Below, one piece after another: positions 30,831 through 41,720 of a stretch of DNA of 64,000 nucleotides (within the stretch, counting starts at the first letter, position 1; every line of letters starts with the position of its first letter). A program made the translations under genes and the position numbers. This stretch comes from Cordylochernes scorpioides. Taxonomy: Eukaryota > Arthropoda > Arachnida > Pseudoscorpiones > Chernetidae. A model generated the notes under the pieces. The model worked only from the letters and a program-made list of their open reading frames with translations. It was not told the origin of the DNA and searched no databases. The DNA is taken from positions 138,955,160-139,019,159 of the forward strand of contig CP092864.1 of the NCBI GenBank assembly GCA_030710605.1, written 5' to 3'.

Positions 30831-31486
30831 TCATGTACAAACGGAAGTTTCATATTTTTATGTCACCGGTCATCTATTTTTTTTTTTTAAGGAGACAGAG
30901 CAATTTTGTTTTCACTTGGTTATCTTGTGTGTCTTCAATAAAGGTCACTCTAATATCTTTCAGAGTTATTGTCTGAATCCCGATATACATGCTGAAAGGT
31001 ACAACTTCCTTAAGTTTTGTCCATGAGTGTATCTTTCAGAGTTATTGTCTGAATCCCGATATACATGCTAAAAGGTACAACTTTCTTAAGTTTTATCCAT
31101 GAGTGTATCTTTCAGAGTTATTGTCTGAATCCCGATATACATGCTTAAAGGTACAACTTCCTTAAGTTTTGTCCATGAGTGTATCTTTCAGAGTTATTGT
31201 CTGAATCCCGATATACATGCTAAAAGGTACAACTTTCTTAAGTTTTATCCATGAGTGTATCTTTCAGAGTTATTGTCTGAATCCCGATATACATGCTAAA
31301 AGGTACAACTTCCTTAAGTTTTGTCCATGAGTGTATCTTTCAGAGTTATTGTCTGAATCCCGATATACATGCTAAAAGGTACAACTTTCTTAAGTTTTAT
31401 CCATGAGTGTATCTTTCAGAGTTATTGTCTGAATCCCGATATACATGCTAAAAGGTACAACTTCCTTAAGTTTTGCCCATGAGTGT
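30831..31486. repeat. Tc1-like MITE expanded into a 76-bp satellite, array 2
   Basis: Same build as 26682-27404: terminus tacactcatgtacaaac, leader, then seven 76-bp units ending ccatgagtgt at 31486. Confidence 0.9.
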
Positions 31487-31649
31487 GATTGCCTCCTTCT
31501 TCCCCTGCTCACACAATTTAAAACCAGAACTTGGTCATCTCATCATTCTGAGCGTCCTTCTTTGCCACTTTGACCTTGTCAGCATCACAAATTACCACAT
31601 ATAGAAACACGCAAACAATTTTAAAGTTTGATTTTCTGTTAATATCCTC

Positions 31650-31806
31650 CTCCTTCAGTGTCTTCCTCTACTGAGGGTGGGCCACGTGGTCTTTCCATAT
31701 CTCCCTCCTTCAATGCCTTCCTCTACTGAGGGTGGGCCACGTGGTCTTTCCATATCTCACTCCTTCAATGCCTTCCTCTACTGAGGGTGGGCCACATGGT
31801 ATCTCC
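31650..31806. repeat. 55-bp tandem repeat, three units
   Basis: Unit contains ttcctctactgagggtgggc, with period 55 by direct counting. Confidence 0.9.
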
Positions 31807-32319
31807 ATACTTCCTCTGCCATCCTCTTCATCTCCTCGTTAGGTGTATCGTCCAGTCCATTGTTTCAGATTGTCTGTGTATCCCTGTCGTCTCCTTCCCC
31901 TCGATCTATTTTCCTGGATCTTTCCTTCCAACACTGTTATATTAATGTGCATTACTTGTAACTTAGGAATAACGAAGCCATAGGATTACTAGGTATATTT
32001 CTGTTTCCTTCACACTTTCTTAAGATCGTCTTCCTTCCTTCTTCAAAGTTCTGGCGGCTCGACGTAGGGCTTTTCTGATTGGATCTTTAGATGGGCTCTT
32101 GAGCATCTTCTTGATCTTCCGGGATCGTCTGCGTACAAACTACAGGTCTCTAGGTTCGTCTGCAATACTCGAAATTGGAATTTACTGATTGGCTGATTAA
32201 GGTCATGTGACAATAGTAAACCAATCAGGGAGAGAACAATTCACAGATAATCTCTATATACACTTTGAAAAAACTAATTGAAGTTATTTATATTATCGTT
32301 CACTTATGAAGAAACTAAT
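31807..32319. other. Unassigned
   Basis: Nothing recognised. Confidence 0.4.
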
Positions 32320-32419
32320 NNNNNNNNNNNNNNNNNNNNNNNNNNNNNNNNNNNNNNNNNNNNNNNNNNNNNNNNNNNNNNNNNNNNNNNNNNNNNNNNN
32401 NNNNNNNNNNNNNNNNNNN
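32320..32419. other. Assembly gap, 100 N
   Basis: Exactly 100 N, the conventional size for a gap of unknown length. Confidence 1.
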
Positions 32420-32599
32420 AATGCTAATTTATATGAAATGACAACGCGAAAAGACACGGCATGAAAGAAAGAATATGAATATACAATAGAGACATCTGAC
32501 GAGACGGAAAGACATATGAAGACAGGTGAATATACGAACACATATGGAAAATACAGGAGAATATACACAAGATTACGTTTCCTGAGCCCCCTATATAAG

Positions 32600-32835
32600 G
32601 CAAAGTTAGACAGGTTTTACATCGTGTACGGGATTCTATACCTTCCTGATAGGAAGTCACTCCTCGAGGAACTCTCGCCTTAACACAATTCTCTCCAAAT
32701 TCAACATTGTCATTGAGCATGTTGAAGATAAGAACTCCGTAATTGGCGAGGGCCTGTCCAAAACTCAAGACGGCTTGTAGATCCTGATAGGATCCAGATG
32801 TCCCTTCGGAGAAGGCTTCGTCTGGTGTAAATATT
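32600..32835 (-). pseudogene. Unidentified coding-like repeat U, copy 2
   Basis: See 13049-13250. The minus-strand open frame contains SFGQALANYGVLIFNMLND and GENCVKARVP, collinear with copy 1. Confidence 0.45.
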
Positions 32836-34252
32836 TTTTTCTTTTATTCTAATTTTAAACTCTCATTTTTCTGTTGACTAGGTGTCAATAAACTTAAGAA
32901 GAAGGAATCAAAGTTTTCGGCGACAAGTTCCTTTATTTGTGCTGTATAATCGGCAAGATTTCTGACTATGACGTCCTTCAACAGGCAACTATCCAAGAAA
33001 GTAGAGGATAATGTATATATACATGGAAATATTTACGTAATTAGAAATTTCCTTAATGAAATGAATGACTATTATACAAAAATATTTTTTATCTATGTAA
33101 ATAAATTAGTTTTGAGAAAAGGATACAGCCATAAAATGCAGGGAAAGGCAAAAACCATCTGAAAGTGTCAATTGTCACAAGAATACCGAGTTACAAGAAG
33201 TCACAAGAGTTCAAATAAGTGAAGTGGTATAGATTTCACTCTCACTGTCGACTGCCATGGCCAGAAGCCAAGAAGATCTCTGGAACAATGGAGGGAACAA
33301 CCTCACTCCGGGAACAATGAGTGGGGGAGTGTTGTTCCATAGGAACAATGTCCCCGTGGAATGTGGGGTGGTTGTACACGGAGACCTACTTTCATTGATC
33401 ATCTTCAACATCCCAGTGGCACAGAAACTTCATATCTCTTACATGGCTTCCAAACTATAGATACCATTCAGTTATATGTAATCCGTAATGGACAGACATC
33501 TCTCTCTCCATCCCCCCCTCCCCATAGGAGAAGAAACACAAGTCAAGAGCTTCGTTTATAAGAGGATGTAGGATTGTTGCGTGATGTTGGTGTGGCTTGT
33601 GGAAAGGCTGCTGATAAAATTATAATTAAAATTAATTTATTTAAAGCCAGAAATATAGAAATTGAAAAGAAGCAACGGTTGAAATAACGGCCGCCGGAGT
33701 TAGCCCTACATGTTTACCGCGTCAGTTGCCAGAGTCTCTGATGACGTCCCACGCGCATGCGTAGTGAAGTGTTGATGCCGAGGCAGTCTTAGCTCGGCTC
33801 GCTGAAACAAAGTGTAGTCGCTACAAAGGACAATGGTACAAGCTTTCAGGCCAGATGTCCTTCTATATACGTAGAAAATGACACGATGGTGGTGATGGTG
33901 TCTTGTCCATTGCTCCAAGGAAAGGGGGTTGCCATTGCCCCGTTAGTCAGCCACATTTCAGAGTTCCCGGTAGGCCTTCACGTTTACCGTAGCAGCTCGG
34001 GGCTCACGACACCGTACTTCGCCCTACAGGGCAGTCCCTTACTTGTGCTGCTTCTCCCGCCCGCCACGTAGAAGAGGGATTGGACTTTCGTTTCCCGAGG
34101 GAGGTATGATGGCGAAGGTTGAACTTTCCAACACGAGTGGTAATGGTTTATATTAACACACTTTCATGACAATTTCGCTATAAAGGATAAAAATGTAAGT
34201 TATTTTTAGATGTGTTGTTTATTCAATAAGTTTTCTAAGTATTAGTCACGAG
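32836..34252. other. Unassigned
   Basis: Only short unsupported open frames. The stretch 33690-34080 is richer in G+C without a recognised motif. Confidence 0.4.
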
Positions 34253-34497
34253 TTGTGTCAATCTCTGCGAAGTGCCCAGTATCTGCATGCCTGGCTCTTC
34301 GGTGTCGGCCTCCATCCCGAGGAAATGACAAGTGTGGCGAAGGCAACCATCTACAAGTACCATCTTGGTCTTGAGGTGGGTAACACCAGCCATAACATAG
34401 ACCTGCCCACTCTGTGGGAAAGAACTCTCAATCCATCGGTGGCGGAGTCTTTCCCGCGGTCGGCCCTACCAATGAAGACCTTGTATATATTTATAAA
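34253..34497 (+). CDS. Unrecognised ORF, possible exon or element fragment
   Basis: Protein-like composition (WLFGVGLHPEEMTSVAKAT, NIDLPTLWERTLNPSVAES) but no known domain. It runs into the MITE at 34498, so its 3' end is not natural. Confidence 0.25.
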
Positions 34498-34775
34498 TAC
34501 ACCTTTCCCCTGATTTACACGGTAGATACGTTCCTGAGAAAAACGTGTAAATCGGGGATAGGTGTACACAGAAATAAAAATAAAATGCATTGACAGCTTA
34601 AAATATGTAGTCAGCACATAAGCTCGGGATTCCTCGTGAGATGTGTACACAGCGCATGTGTTCAAACACAGTAGCATTTAGTATAGTGCGATAAAAAAAA
34701 AATAACTTATTTGGAAAACCGTGTAAAAGCGAAAACGTGTAAAAAAAGTACCGTGTAAATCGGGGGATAGGTGTA
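34498..34775. mobile_element. MITE family M, copy 1
   Basis: Terminal inverted repeats start tacacctttcccctgattta and end with its complement (aaatcgggggataggtgta). TA flanks both ends. Internal cgtgtaaa motifs repeat near each end. An inverted second copy is at 58857-59147. Confidence 0.85.
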
Positions 34776-34865
34776 TAGTAATCAATTTATATTTTACATT
34801 CATTTATCTATTTATCCTTATTTATGATCTCTTATTTATTCACACATTTTTATATTTAAAAACAA

Positions 34866-34985
34866 AGAAGCCATATCCTGACCACGAGCACATGTGCTTT
34901 TTAGATGGTAGAACGCCATCTAAAAGTCTCTGCCATCTAAAAGTACAAGTGCTCGTGGTCAGGATATGGCTTCTTTGTTTTTGAT
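34866..34985. repeat. Hairpin of a family 2 relative
   Basis: Arms aagaagccatatcctgacca and its complement pair over about 45 bases around agatgg-type hairpins. Confidence 0.85.
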
Positions 34986-35079
34986 ATCAACACACCTGAA
35001 CTTTTATATTTTATTTTTTCTATTGTTTTAAGCGTATTTACGCAAGTTTGGTCTTAAATATCCATTTCTTGGTTTCTCA

Positions 35080-35325
35080 AGAAGACTCTGGGACAAATAT
35101 TTTGGTCGCAATGGTACAGACTACTCCACGCTCACGAGCGCCAACAGCGCGAAACGTATTCGTGGATGGCTTTTCTTGATTTATTAAGAAAACAGGTTTG
35201 CCAAATATCAGGGAACAGGTTAAATCAATGTTTAGTTGATTTCTGTTCTACTAGATGGCGCTCTGCCATATAAAAAGTACATGTGCTCGTGGTCAGGATA
35301 TGCCTTCTCTATTTTTAATATTTAA
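35080..35325 (+). mobile_element. Family 2 element with AGATGGCG end
   Basis: Hammerhead-like head (35119-35172), body ttttcttgatttattaagaa, tail ctagatggcgctctgccat, then the shared cgtggtcaggatatg. Confidence 0.75.
35119..35172 (+). ncRNA. Decayed hammerhead motif with compensated helices
   Basis: Helix II is GCGC/GCGC around CAACA, where other copies have GGGC/GCCC. Helix I UCCACG/CGUGGA replaces ACCAUG/CGUGGU. The core reads CUCACGA, so the invariant G5 is lost. Confidence 0.65.
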
Positions 35326-35353
35326 CCTTACTTATAACTTTATATGGACATAG

Positions 35354-35662
35354 TTTTTTTTTGCTTATCCCTAGTACACATGGTACAGGCCATGATAATC
35401 ATGGTGGGTAGAAGTAGCCGACTGCTTTTACTGTAAGTGCACCACATGTCTACACATGTGAAAAGCAGTTCGACATTGCACTTACAAATGTGCTAGAGTC
35501 CCGTTTGGTTACTTGCACTCACTGGTGGAGTTGGACTTTTACAAGAATCGGGGGCCATTGGAGCTTTTTTTTTATTTAATCATAAAAAAGTGCCCAATGC
35601 GGGAATCGAACCCGGGTCGTAGCGGTCGAAAACCAACGGTTTAGACCATCCTTCCGTATATA
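35354..35662 (-). mobile_element. SINE-B copy with 13-bp target duplication
   Basis: Duplication tatatggacatag at 35341-35353 and 35663-35675. Nearly full length; the last bases of the head (accgacccc) are missing. T-rich tail on the left. Confidence 0.95.
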
Positions 35663-35675
35663 TATATGGACATAG

Positions 35676-35994
35676 AAATAAAGAGGTTTCAATCTCTCAC
35701 TCACAAGAGACGGACTCTACCAAATCCCAACAAAGCTAGAATACTGTAAAACAAGCAATGTGTCAATATAGGGTAGTCTGAACGTCCGATTAGAAACCAG
35801 GTCACCTAGAGACAGCTAGGGTCCAGTAGCGGAACATGGGTTGTGTAAGTGGTCCTTGGTCACTACTGGAAGTGTCCTATTTGATAGATATACTACCATG
35901 AAACTATATTGACGATAACGTATGGTGATTGGTCCATCTAGTAATATCGTTGTCTGTAAGCTTTTGTCTTAGATTCCCAATTTAACAAGCCAGT
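35676..35994. other. Unassigned
   Basis: Nothing recognised. Confidence 0.4.
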
Positions 35995-36145
35995 TCTGAA
36001 CATCTATTGAATTGTATCAAATCCTCCAAAATGGACCTCTGGGAAAACCCCAGGACTATAATAGAAAAGCTGATACAATGGAACCTAATGGAGATCGTTT
36101 AAACGACCTGAGGAATAAGCAACAACAACAACAAGGTTTTTAATG
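35995..36145 (+). mobile_element. LINE 3' terminus with (caa)n tail
   Basis: Short coding-like stretch, then acgacctgaggaataagc and a caacaacaacaacaa tail. The pattern resembles the 3' ends at 49.6-49.8 kb. Confidence 0.5.
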
Positions 36146-36329
36146 AAATAAGAATTCCTACTAGACTTAGAGAATTCTCATTACAGCAACCTACTCACCT
36201 CATTTTCAACTTTTTTTTTAATATTGGGCTGATTTTTTTTATGTTAGGGGGATGAAATTATTCAACTTATTGCTTCTTTTTAATAAAATGACCATTTTCT
36301 ACAATCGGCTAACTGACAATTTGAAAAAA

Positions 36330-36660
36330 ATTGAAAACACTTGGATCATCAATAGTGAACCTTCCCAGCGATTTCATCAAATAGATCCACCAGATCTAAA
36401 CTACAACTATTGCATTGTTTATTCTACTTATATAGTATATCTTTCTGAAAATAGAGCAAGCCATACTTAAATCATTAGATAATAAAAAGGCATACACAAA
36501 CTCAGCGCCGCATAGTGTTATGCTATGCCGCGCTGAGTTTGTCTATACAAAAATGTACTGCCTCGATAAAAGTTTGGCGTTCAGCCAACCGAAATATTGG
36601 TAAATAAATATTTTAATCAGTCCAATATATGCCTTTTTATTATCTAATATAGTATATCTG
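36330..36660. mobile_element. Decayed E fragment and family F element with a hairpin insert
   Basis: 36335-36400 is an E arm remnant. 36440-36660 is F, containing at 36496-36542 a near-perfect inverted repeat with 20-bp arms (acaaactcagcgccgcatag) and a 7-base loop. Confidence 0.75.
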
Positions 36661-36714
36661 TACTTTAAAGTGTTTGAAATACAAAAATAGTTTTCCCCGA
36701 AGAGTTAATTAACT

Positions 36715-36985
36715 TTATTAACATCCTATAACACAATATCCCGAACTCAGGGATATTTGCGTCAATACATTTCTAACATCAAAACAAATTGGCTTTATAC
36801 AAGGAGAAAAAAAGACAAACATACAAAAGCAATTCTCTCAAAATTTCCTTCCCTCTCTTTCCTAGTTCAAAAGATAGTTGTATATATATCTACAAAATTG
36901 ATTACAATTTTTATATATTCTTTTATCATCTACGAATTCATTTAGCTGTCTGATACCACCAAATTTTCTTTCCCTTTAAATGAGT
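36715..36985 (-). pseudogene. LINE 3' UTR fragment
   Basis: Closely matches 52-314, including the last codons of ORF2 in altered form. Confidence 0.85.
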
Positions 36986-37305
36986 TTTCACAATGAGTTT
37001 CTTTGTGAGATTTTTGTATTTTTAAACGTTTTTCACAATTCTATCACCAGAGCATCTTCTTTTAACTTGCCCTCTGACTAATCAAATTGTATGTAGATAC
37101 TTTGAAACATTACCAAATTCTATTTGTGTATATACTCTATCTCTTATGAGAACTTTGTTAAGTTTAGAACTATTTGTACAATAATTTACAAAACACTACT
37201 AATCCATCGTGTAAATAATTAATCATATATATGTAAATAATACTGGCACAGCACAATAGTCCTTTGGACTTCGTGCTTTTGTAACAATAAATAAATAAAA
37301 AATAA
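36986..37305 (+). pseudogene. LINE 3' end, opposite orientation
   Basis: Reads EHLLLTCPLTNQIV, then a stop, a UTR with agtcctttggacttcgtgct and an (aaata)n tail. It abuts the minus-strand LINE piece, giving tail-out inverted LINE ends. Confidence 0.8.
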
Positions 37306-37615
37306 AAAATCATAGATAAACTGAAAGTGTATTCTTGGAGTTAATGTTTTATGAAATTATAGAAAGAAGTAATTGTAGATATTTTATAAATATTTCATCT
37401 TCGAGCATAGCTCTTCCACTTAAAGAATAAAAGTGCACTTGGGCAAAATACGGATGTTTCCTAGGTCATTCGTATAGTTGTAGAATAATCTTTCCAATAG
37501 GATTTATAACAGTGTGTGTTCAAAATTTGAATACAAATTGAGCTTTAAAACTTTCGATTAACTAGTTTTGGTGTGTTTCGTGATATTTTGTAAAGTTTGT
37601 GGGTTTTATTACTTT
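37306..37615. other. Unassigned; one ttcgagcatagctc hairpin
   Basis: The stem GAGC/GCTC at about 37396-37408 resembles the E-unit hairpin at 9574. Otherwise nothing. Confidence 0.4.
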
Positions 37616-37628
37616 ACAAGTGTAAAAC

Positions 37629-37932
37629 GGGGGTCGGTGGAAGGCTGGTATAAACCGTTGGTTTTCGACCGCTACGACCCGGGTTCGATTCCCGCATTGG
37701 GCACTTTTTTCTGATTAAAAAAATGCTCCAATGGCCCCCCGATTCTTGCAAAAGCCCAACCCCACCAGCGAGTGCAAGTAACCAAACAAGGCTCTGGCAT
37801 ATTTATTTGTAAGTGCAAAGTCGAACTGCTTTTCACATGTGTAGACATGTGGTGCACTTACAGTAAAAGCAGTCACCTTCTACCCACCATGATTATCATG
37901 GCCTGTACCACGTGTACTAGGGATAAAAAAAA
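37629..37932 (+). mobile_element. Full-length SINE-B reference copy
   Basis: Duplication acaagtgtaaaac at 37616-37628 and 37933-37945 fixes both ends. The tRNA-like head (37629-37704) has box B ggttcgattcc. The body includes aagtgcaaagtcgaactgc and gtgcacttacagtaaaagc. A ggataaaaaaaaa tail follows. 304 bp. Confidence 0.96.
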
Positions 37933-38039
37933 ACAAGTGTAAAACTAAGGGGATTCTACATATGTAGAAATATGATATATCATTAGTGTATAAGTGCAAA
38001 CTCATTCATCTACACACCATGTTAATATTGGCTTAGGTC

Positions 38040-39250
38040 TCTACATGTCAATGTCTTTTAAGTATTTGAAAATGTCTTTTAATACTTAGAAACTTTCTTT
38101 TAAGGATTGAAAAATGTCTTCTAATGCTTGGAAAAATGTATTTTAAGGCTTAGAGAATAAAGGACGACATTCTACAATTGGTGAACTGAAGATTGAAGAA
38201 GATATATTTTAAAGCTTTAAAATGTCTTTTAAGGCTTGGAAAATATATTTTATGGCTATGGAAATGCATTTTGATGCTTAGAAAATGTATTTTAAGGCAT
38301 ATAAAATATTTTTGATGTTTAAAAATGTCTTTTAATGTTTAGAAAATATCTTTTGAGGCTTAGAAAAGGTATTTCAAGTATTTTAAAATGTATTTTAATG
38401 CTTAGAAAATATCTTTTGATGCTTAGAAAAGGTCTTTCAAGTATTTTAAAATGTCTTTTAATGCTTAGAAAATATATTTTGATGCTTAGAAAAGGTCTTT
38501 CAAGTATTTTAAAATGTCTTTTAATGCTTAGAAATTATATTTTGATGCTTAGAAAAGGTCTTTTAAGTATTTTAAAATGTCTTTTAAGATTTAAAATATC
38601 TTTTAATGCTTATAAAATATCTTTTGATGCTTATAAAAGGTCTTTCAAGTATTTTAACATGTCTTTTAAGATTTAAAATGTCCTTTAATGCTAAGAAAAT
38701 AACTTTTGATGCTTAGAAAAGGTCTTTTAAATCTTTGGAAATGTCTTTCAGTCCTTATAAAATGTTTTGCAATACTTATAAAAATGTCTTTTAGGATTTA
38801 AAATGGATATTTTTTAAGGTATAGAAAACGTCTTTTTAAGGCTTGGAAAATGTCTTTTAAGGATGTGAAAATTGCTTTTAAGGCATGGAAAATGTCTTTT
38901 AAGTCTTAGAAAATGTCTTGTATGCTTTTAAACCTGCCCTTTAAGGCTTGGAAAAGATATTTTAAGGATTGGGAAATGCATTTTAATTCTTAAAAAATAA
39001 TTTTAAGGCTTATAAAATAGCTTTTGATGCTTAGAAACGGTCTTTTAAGTATTTCAAAATGCCTTTTAAAGGTTGTAAACTGTCTTTTTAGTCTTTGAAA
39101 ATGTATTTTGAGGCTTTGAAAATGTGTCTTTTAGGGTTGAAATGGGGTATTTTTGAAGACATAGTAAGTGCCTTTTAAGTACGTCTTGTAAAATGTATTT
39201 TAATGTTTAGAAAACGTCTTTTAAGGCTTGGAAAATGTCAATTAAGGATT
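38040..39250 (+). repeat. 21-bp satellite with 63-bp higher-order unit
   Basis: Degenerate units such as aaaatgtcttttaatgcttag fill about 1.2 kb. Between 38320 and 38600 a 63-bp unit repeats closely and happens to stay open, giving 21-residue repeats (MLRKYLLMLRKGLSSILKC). The frame breaks elsewhere, so I do not call a gene. Confidence 0.88.
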
Positions 39251-40251
39251 AATCGCTCATTTCAACAATATCAGTGGTGATTTGATTTCATGACCTCATA
39301 ACGATTTTTTATTTATTATAAAACTGCATAAAATTAAACTGCAACATTTTTTTTTTTAATTTGCGTGTGGCTGTGTTATTTTATATTTAAATATATATAT
39401 ATATATTTCATTCAACTTTAATTTATACACATTGATATATTGTGTTAACACAAAAATGAAAACAAAACTGTGAATTCGAAATTAAAAATTTGTTTTATAT
39501 AAATTATAGTAGATATATCTTCAATTTAACAAACATTTTATAGATTTAAAAATACGCTTTTTTCTCTAAAAATATTAAACTGAATTAAATACAGTAAATA
39601 TAGCTTTAACGAAATATCATTTTTTTTCTAAATGAATCGTCTGCTCTTTAAAAAAAAAGGGGGGGGGGAGACATTCCAGGGGGCCAAAAAAAAAACACCT
39701 AGAACCAAAACGGGGGTCTCTACCACCATTACTCTATTATTTGAAAGAAGAAAAAAAACGTAATTAAAGTAAATAAATAAAAAGTATAACAGTTATAAGA
39801 GGGACTATCAACTATGGACAAAGAAAGGGGGTCGTGATACGGGAGAATAGTCTTCTGCTAATGAAATTAAGATGGTGGCCAACCCGGAAGGTGACTCGGG
39901 GCGGAAGCCTTCACAAAGGACGCCATTATGGGGAGTCGGGTGCGACCCTAGGCTATCGTTTGGTCGCACTTCACCTTTCTTTTGATAACTTATAAAACCA
40001 ATTAAACAATTAGTAAACCTGAAACTGATATGGCAAAGTATATTTTATTATTATCCTAAAAAGATTTTTTTATCTATATTTTCAAATTATAGAACAAAAT
40101 TGCTTATCTTCTGGTAATTAAATTTATCGTCTGATATTTTTATATATTTGCATATTTTGATATATCGTCCAATGAATGTGTTCTATTCCGTTTAAAAATG
40201 TATGAGTGGATAAATGTCATTGCTTCGAATGTTTCTTCCAGAATTTAATAC
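39251..40251. other. Unassigned; long A and G runs near 39645-39700
   Basis: A run of nine A followed by about eleven G at 39650-39669, then a G+C-richer patch at 39830-39960. No gene recognised. Confidence 0.5.
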
Positions 40252-40263
40252 ATACATATATAT

Positions 40264-40524
40264 TCGAAACTATTTTAAAGGCGTAAGATTATTTTTGATA
40301 TTAAACAATTTCTACTGCCCTTACTGCAATGGAAAAATTAATGAGAGGGCCTGGCTCATCAGTGGTGAACCCTCTCAGCGGTTTCGCCAGTTTGATGATG
40401 AGCCAGGCCCTCTCATTAATTTTTCCATTGCAGTAAGGGCAGTAGAAATTGTTTAATATCAAAAAGAATCTTACGCCTTTAAAATAGTTTCGAATTTTGA
40501 TAACAGATGGCGCGCTAGTGCATA
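40264..40524 (+). mobile_element. Family E' foldback retroposon with 12-bp duplication
   Basis: Duplication atacatatatat at 40252-40263 and 40525-40536 (low complexity). Arms of about 120 bp pair; the right end is agatggcgcgctagtgcata. Confidence 0.85.
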
Positions 40525-40539
40525 ATACATATATATATA

Positions 40540-40950
40540 ATAAAGATGCGGGAGTATGATAGTTATGTACCAAAAGAGGCATATCACCCTTTAATCCCCA
40601 TCAGAACGATGCACTTGTTCATAACCCTAGTAAAAACTTTACTGATGATGACAATGAATTAGTCACAACACCAGTTTTGGCAAATGATTAAAGACCTGTT
40701 TGGTAAATTCGACCGATTCCATAACCCTCTCGTAATAAATTATGAAATCGAAGCCGCCTCTGTACTGATGAGGGCCACAGCCCGAAGCCATGGTATACTG
40801 GTTGTTGGCTTTTTATCTGTATGTTCCAAAACTGGTGTTGTTGTGGCTCATTATTTATCATTACTAGTAAAGATTTTTGCTAGGGTGACGAACATAATGT
40901 ATCGTTCTGATGTATAATTAAAGGGAGAGGTGTCTCTCTAGGTACATATA
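40540..40950. mobile_element. Family 3 element (foldback) with hammerhead motif
   Basis: The left arm (about 40575-40680) and right arm (about 40825-40940) are reverse complements around ccaaaactggtgttgt. The hammerhead lies between them. A related right arm is at 50080-50290. The open frame 40684-40917 is a by-product. Confidence 0.75.
40751..40811 (+). ncRNA. Type I hammerhead ribozyme motif, family 3
   Basis: Helix I outer AAGCC/GGCUU, inner UCUGUA/UACUGG with one mismatch and an internal loop between. Core CUGAUGA at 40765-40771, helix II GGGC/GCCC with loop CACA, then GAAG (G replaces the usual A at 15.1 and can wobble-pair with U16.1). Helix III is the palindrome CCAUGG and the cleavage site is GUA. 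Confidence 0.65.
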
Positions 40951-41172
40951 AATATTTACATATCCCATGTATACCGGCCATGATAATCATGGTTGGTAGT
41001 TATTGACTGCTCTTTATGCACTAAATGCACAGTTCTAAACACACCGTAGAAAGTAAGTTCGACTCTTCCACTTAAAAATTGCTGAAGAGCTCAGTTTATT
41101 TACTTGCATTCACTCATAGGTATGTGAAAAAATTTTGAAAGAATAGGAAGCCATTGAAGCAGGAAAAAAAGT

Positions 41173-41501
41173 GAAAAAATAGTACAAATGTGATATTGTA
41201 CCGGGATAAGGTTCTTAAACTGAAAAAAAAAAAAGGCATCTTCTTATCGGGTAACCTTTCAGGATGCCTGGATGACCAGTCTTTTGGTCGTTAAGGTACA
41301 GCTTGCACCACGCTGATGAGGGCCAACAGCCCGAAACGCGTACATGCTTAGCTTTTCTTGATTAATCAAGAATAGGTATTTGGTCAATTTTGGAATAATT
41401 AAAATTCAATGAATAGTTGATATTTATTCCGATAGATGGCGCAAGCCATCAGCAACTTTCAGTTGCCCTATAAGAGAATATGCTTCTTTTTTTTTTTTTT
41501 T
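41173..41501 (+). mobile_element. Family 2 hammerhead element inserted in the SINE
   Basis: Inserted between similar A-rich repeats (gcaggaaaaaaagt and cagaaaaaaaaaagt), a probable 13-15 bp duplication. Contains the hammerhead at 41300-41354, the body ttttcttgattaatcaagaa and the end hairpin GATGGC-GCAA-GCCATC. Confidence 0.75.
41300..41354 (+). ncRNA. Type I hammerhead ribozyme motif, family 2
   Basis: Core CUGAUGA at 41313-41319, helix II GGGC/GCCC with loop CAACA, GAAA at 41333-41336, helix III palindrome ACGCGU and cleavage site GUA. Helix I forms AGCU/AGCU and GCA/UGC, with two mismatches in the inner part relative to sister copies. Confidence 0.7.
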
Positions 41502-41720
41502 TCAGAAAAAAAAAAGTTCAATACGGGATTCGATCCCGGGTTGTTTTTGTCGAAATTCGACTAAATCAACCACTCCCCTAACTTTCCTTTTACCTCAACC
41601 TTTTTCAAAATTATTTCAGCTTAGACAGCATCAAATTTTTCAATCACATGTACGATGGGCTAATGTTATAGCAATCTAACATGTGTTTTGATATCGTATT
41701 TTTAACACGCCCAAGTATTG

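Larger units (their letters stand above)
40962..41580 (-). mobile_element. Divergent SINE-B relative, split by a family 2 element
   Basis: Body at 40962-41172 (ggccatgataatcatggttg) and tRNA-like head at 41502-41580 (gggattcgatcccggg). Older than the other copies. Confidence 0.65.

Noticed and set aside
35580-35656. tRNA-like sequence with perfect box B in SINE-B copies
   Set aside because: Acceptor ends do not pair and it continues into the SINE body; it is a SINE head, not a tRNA gene.
38335-38676. Leucine/lysine-rich repeat protein gene
   Set aside because: The frame exists only where the 63-bp satellite unit is most regular and is lost in the rest of the array.
40214-40582. Two mirror-image ORFs encoding the same peptide on opposite strands
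   Set aside because: They are the two arms of the E' foldback element.
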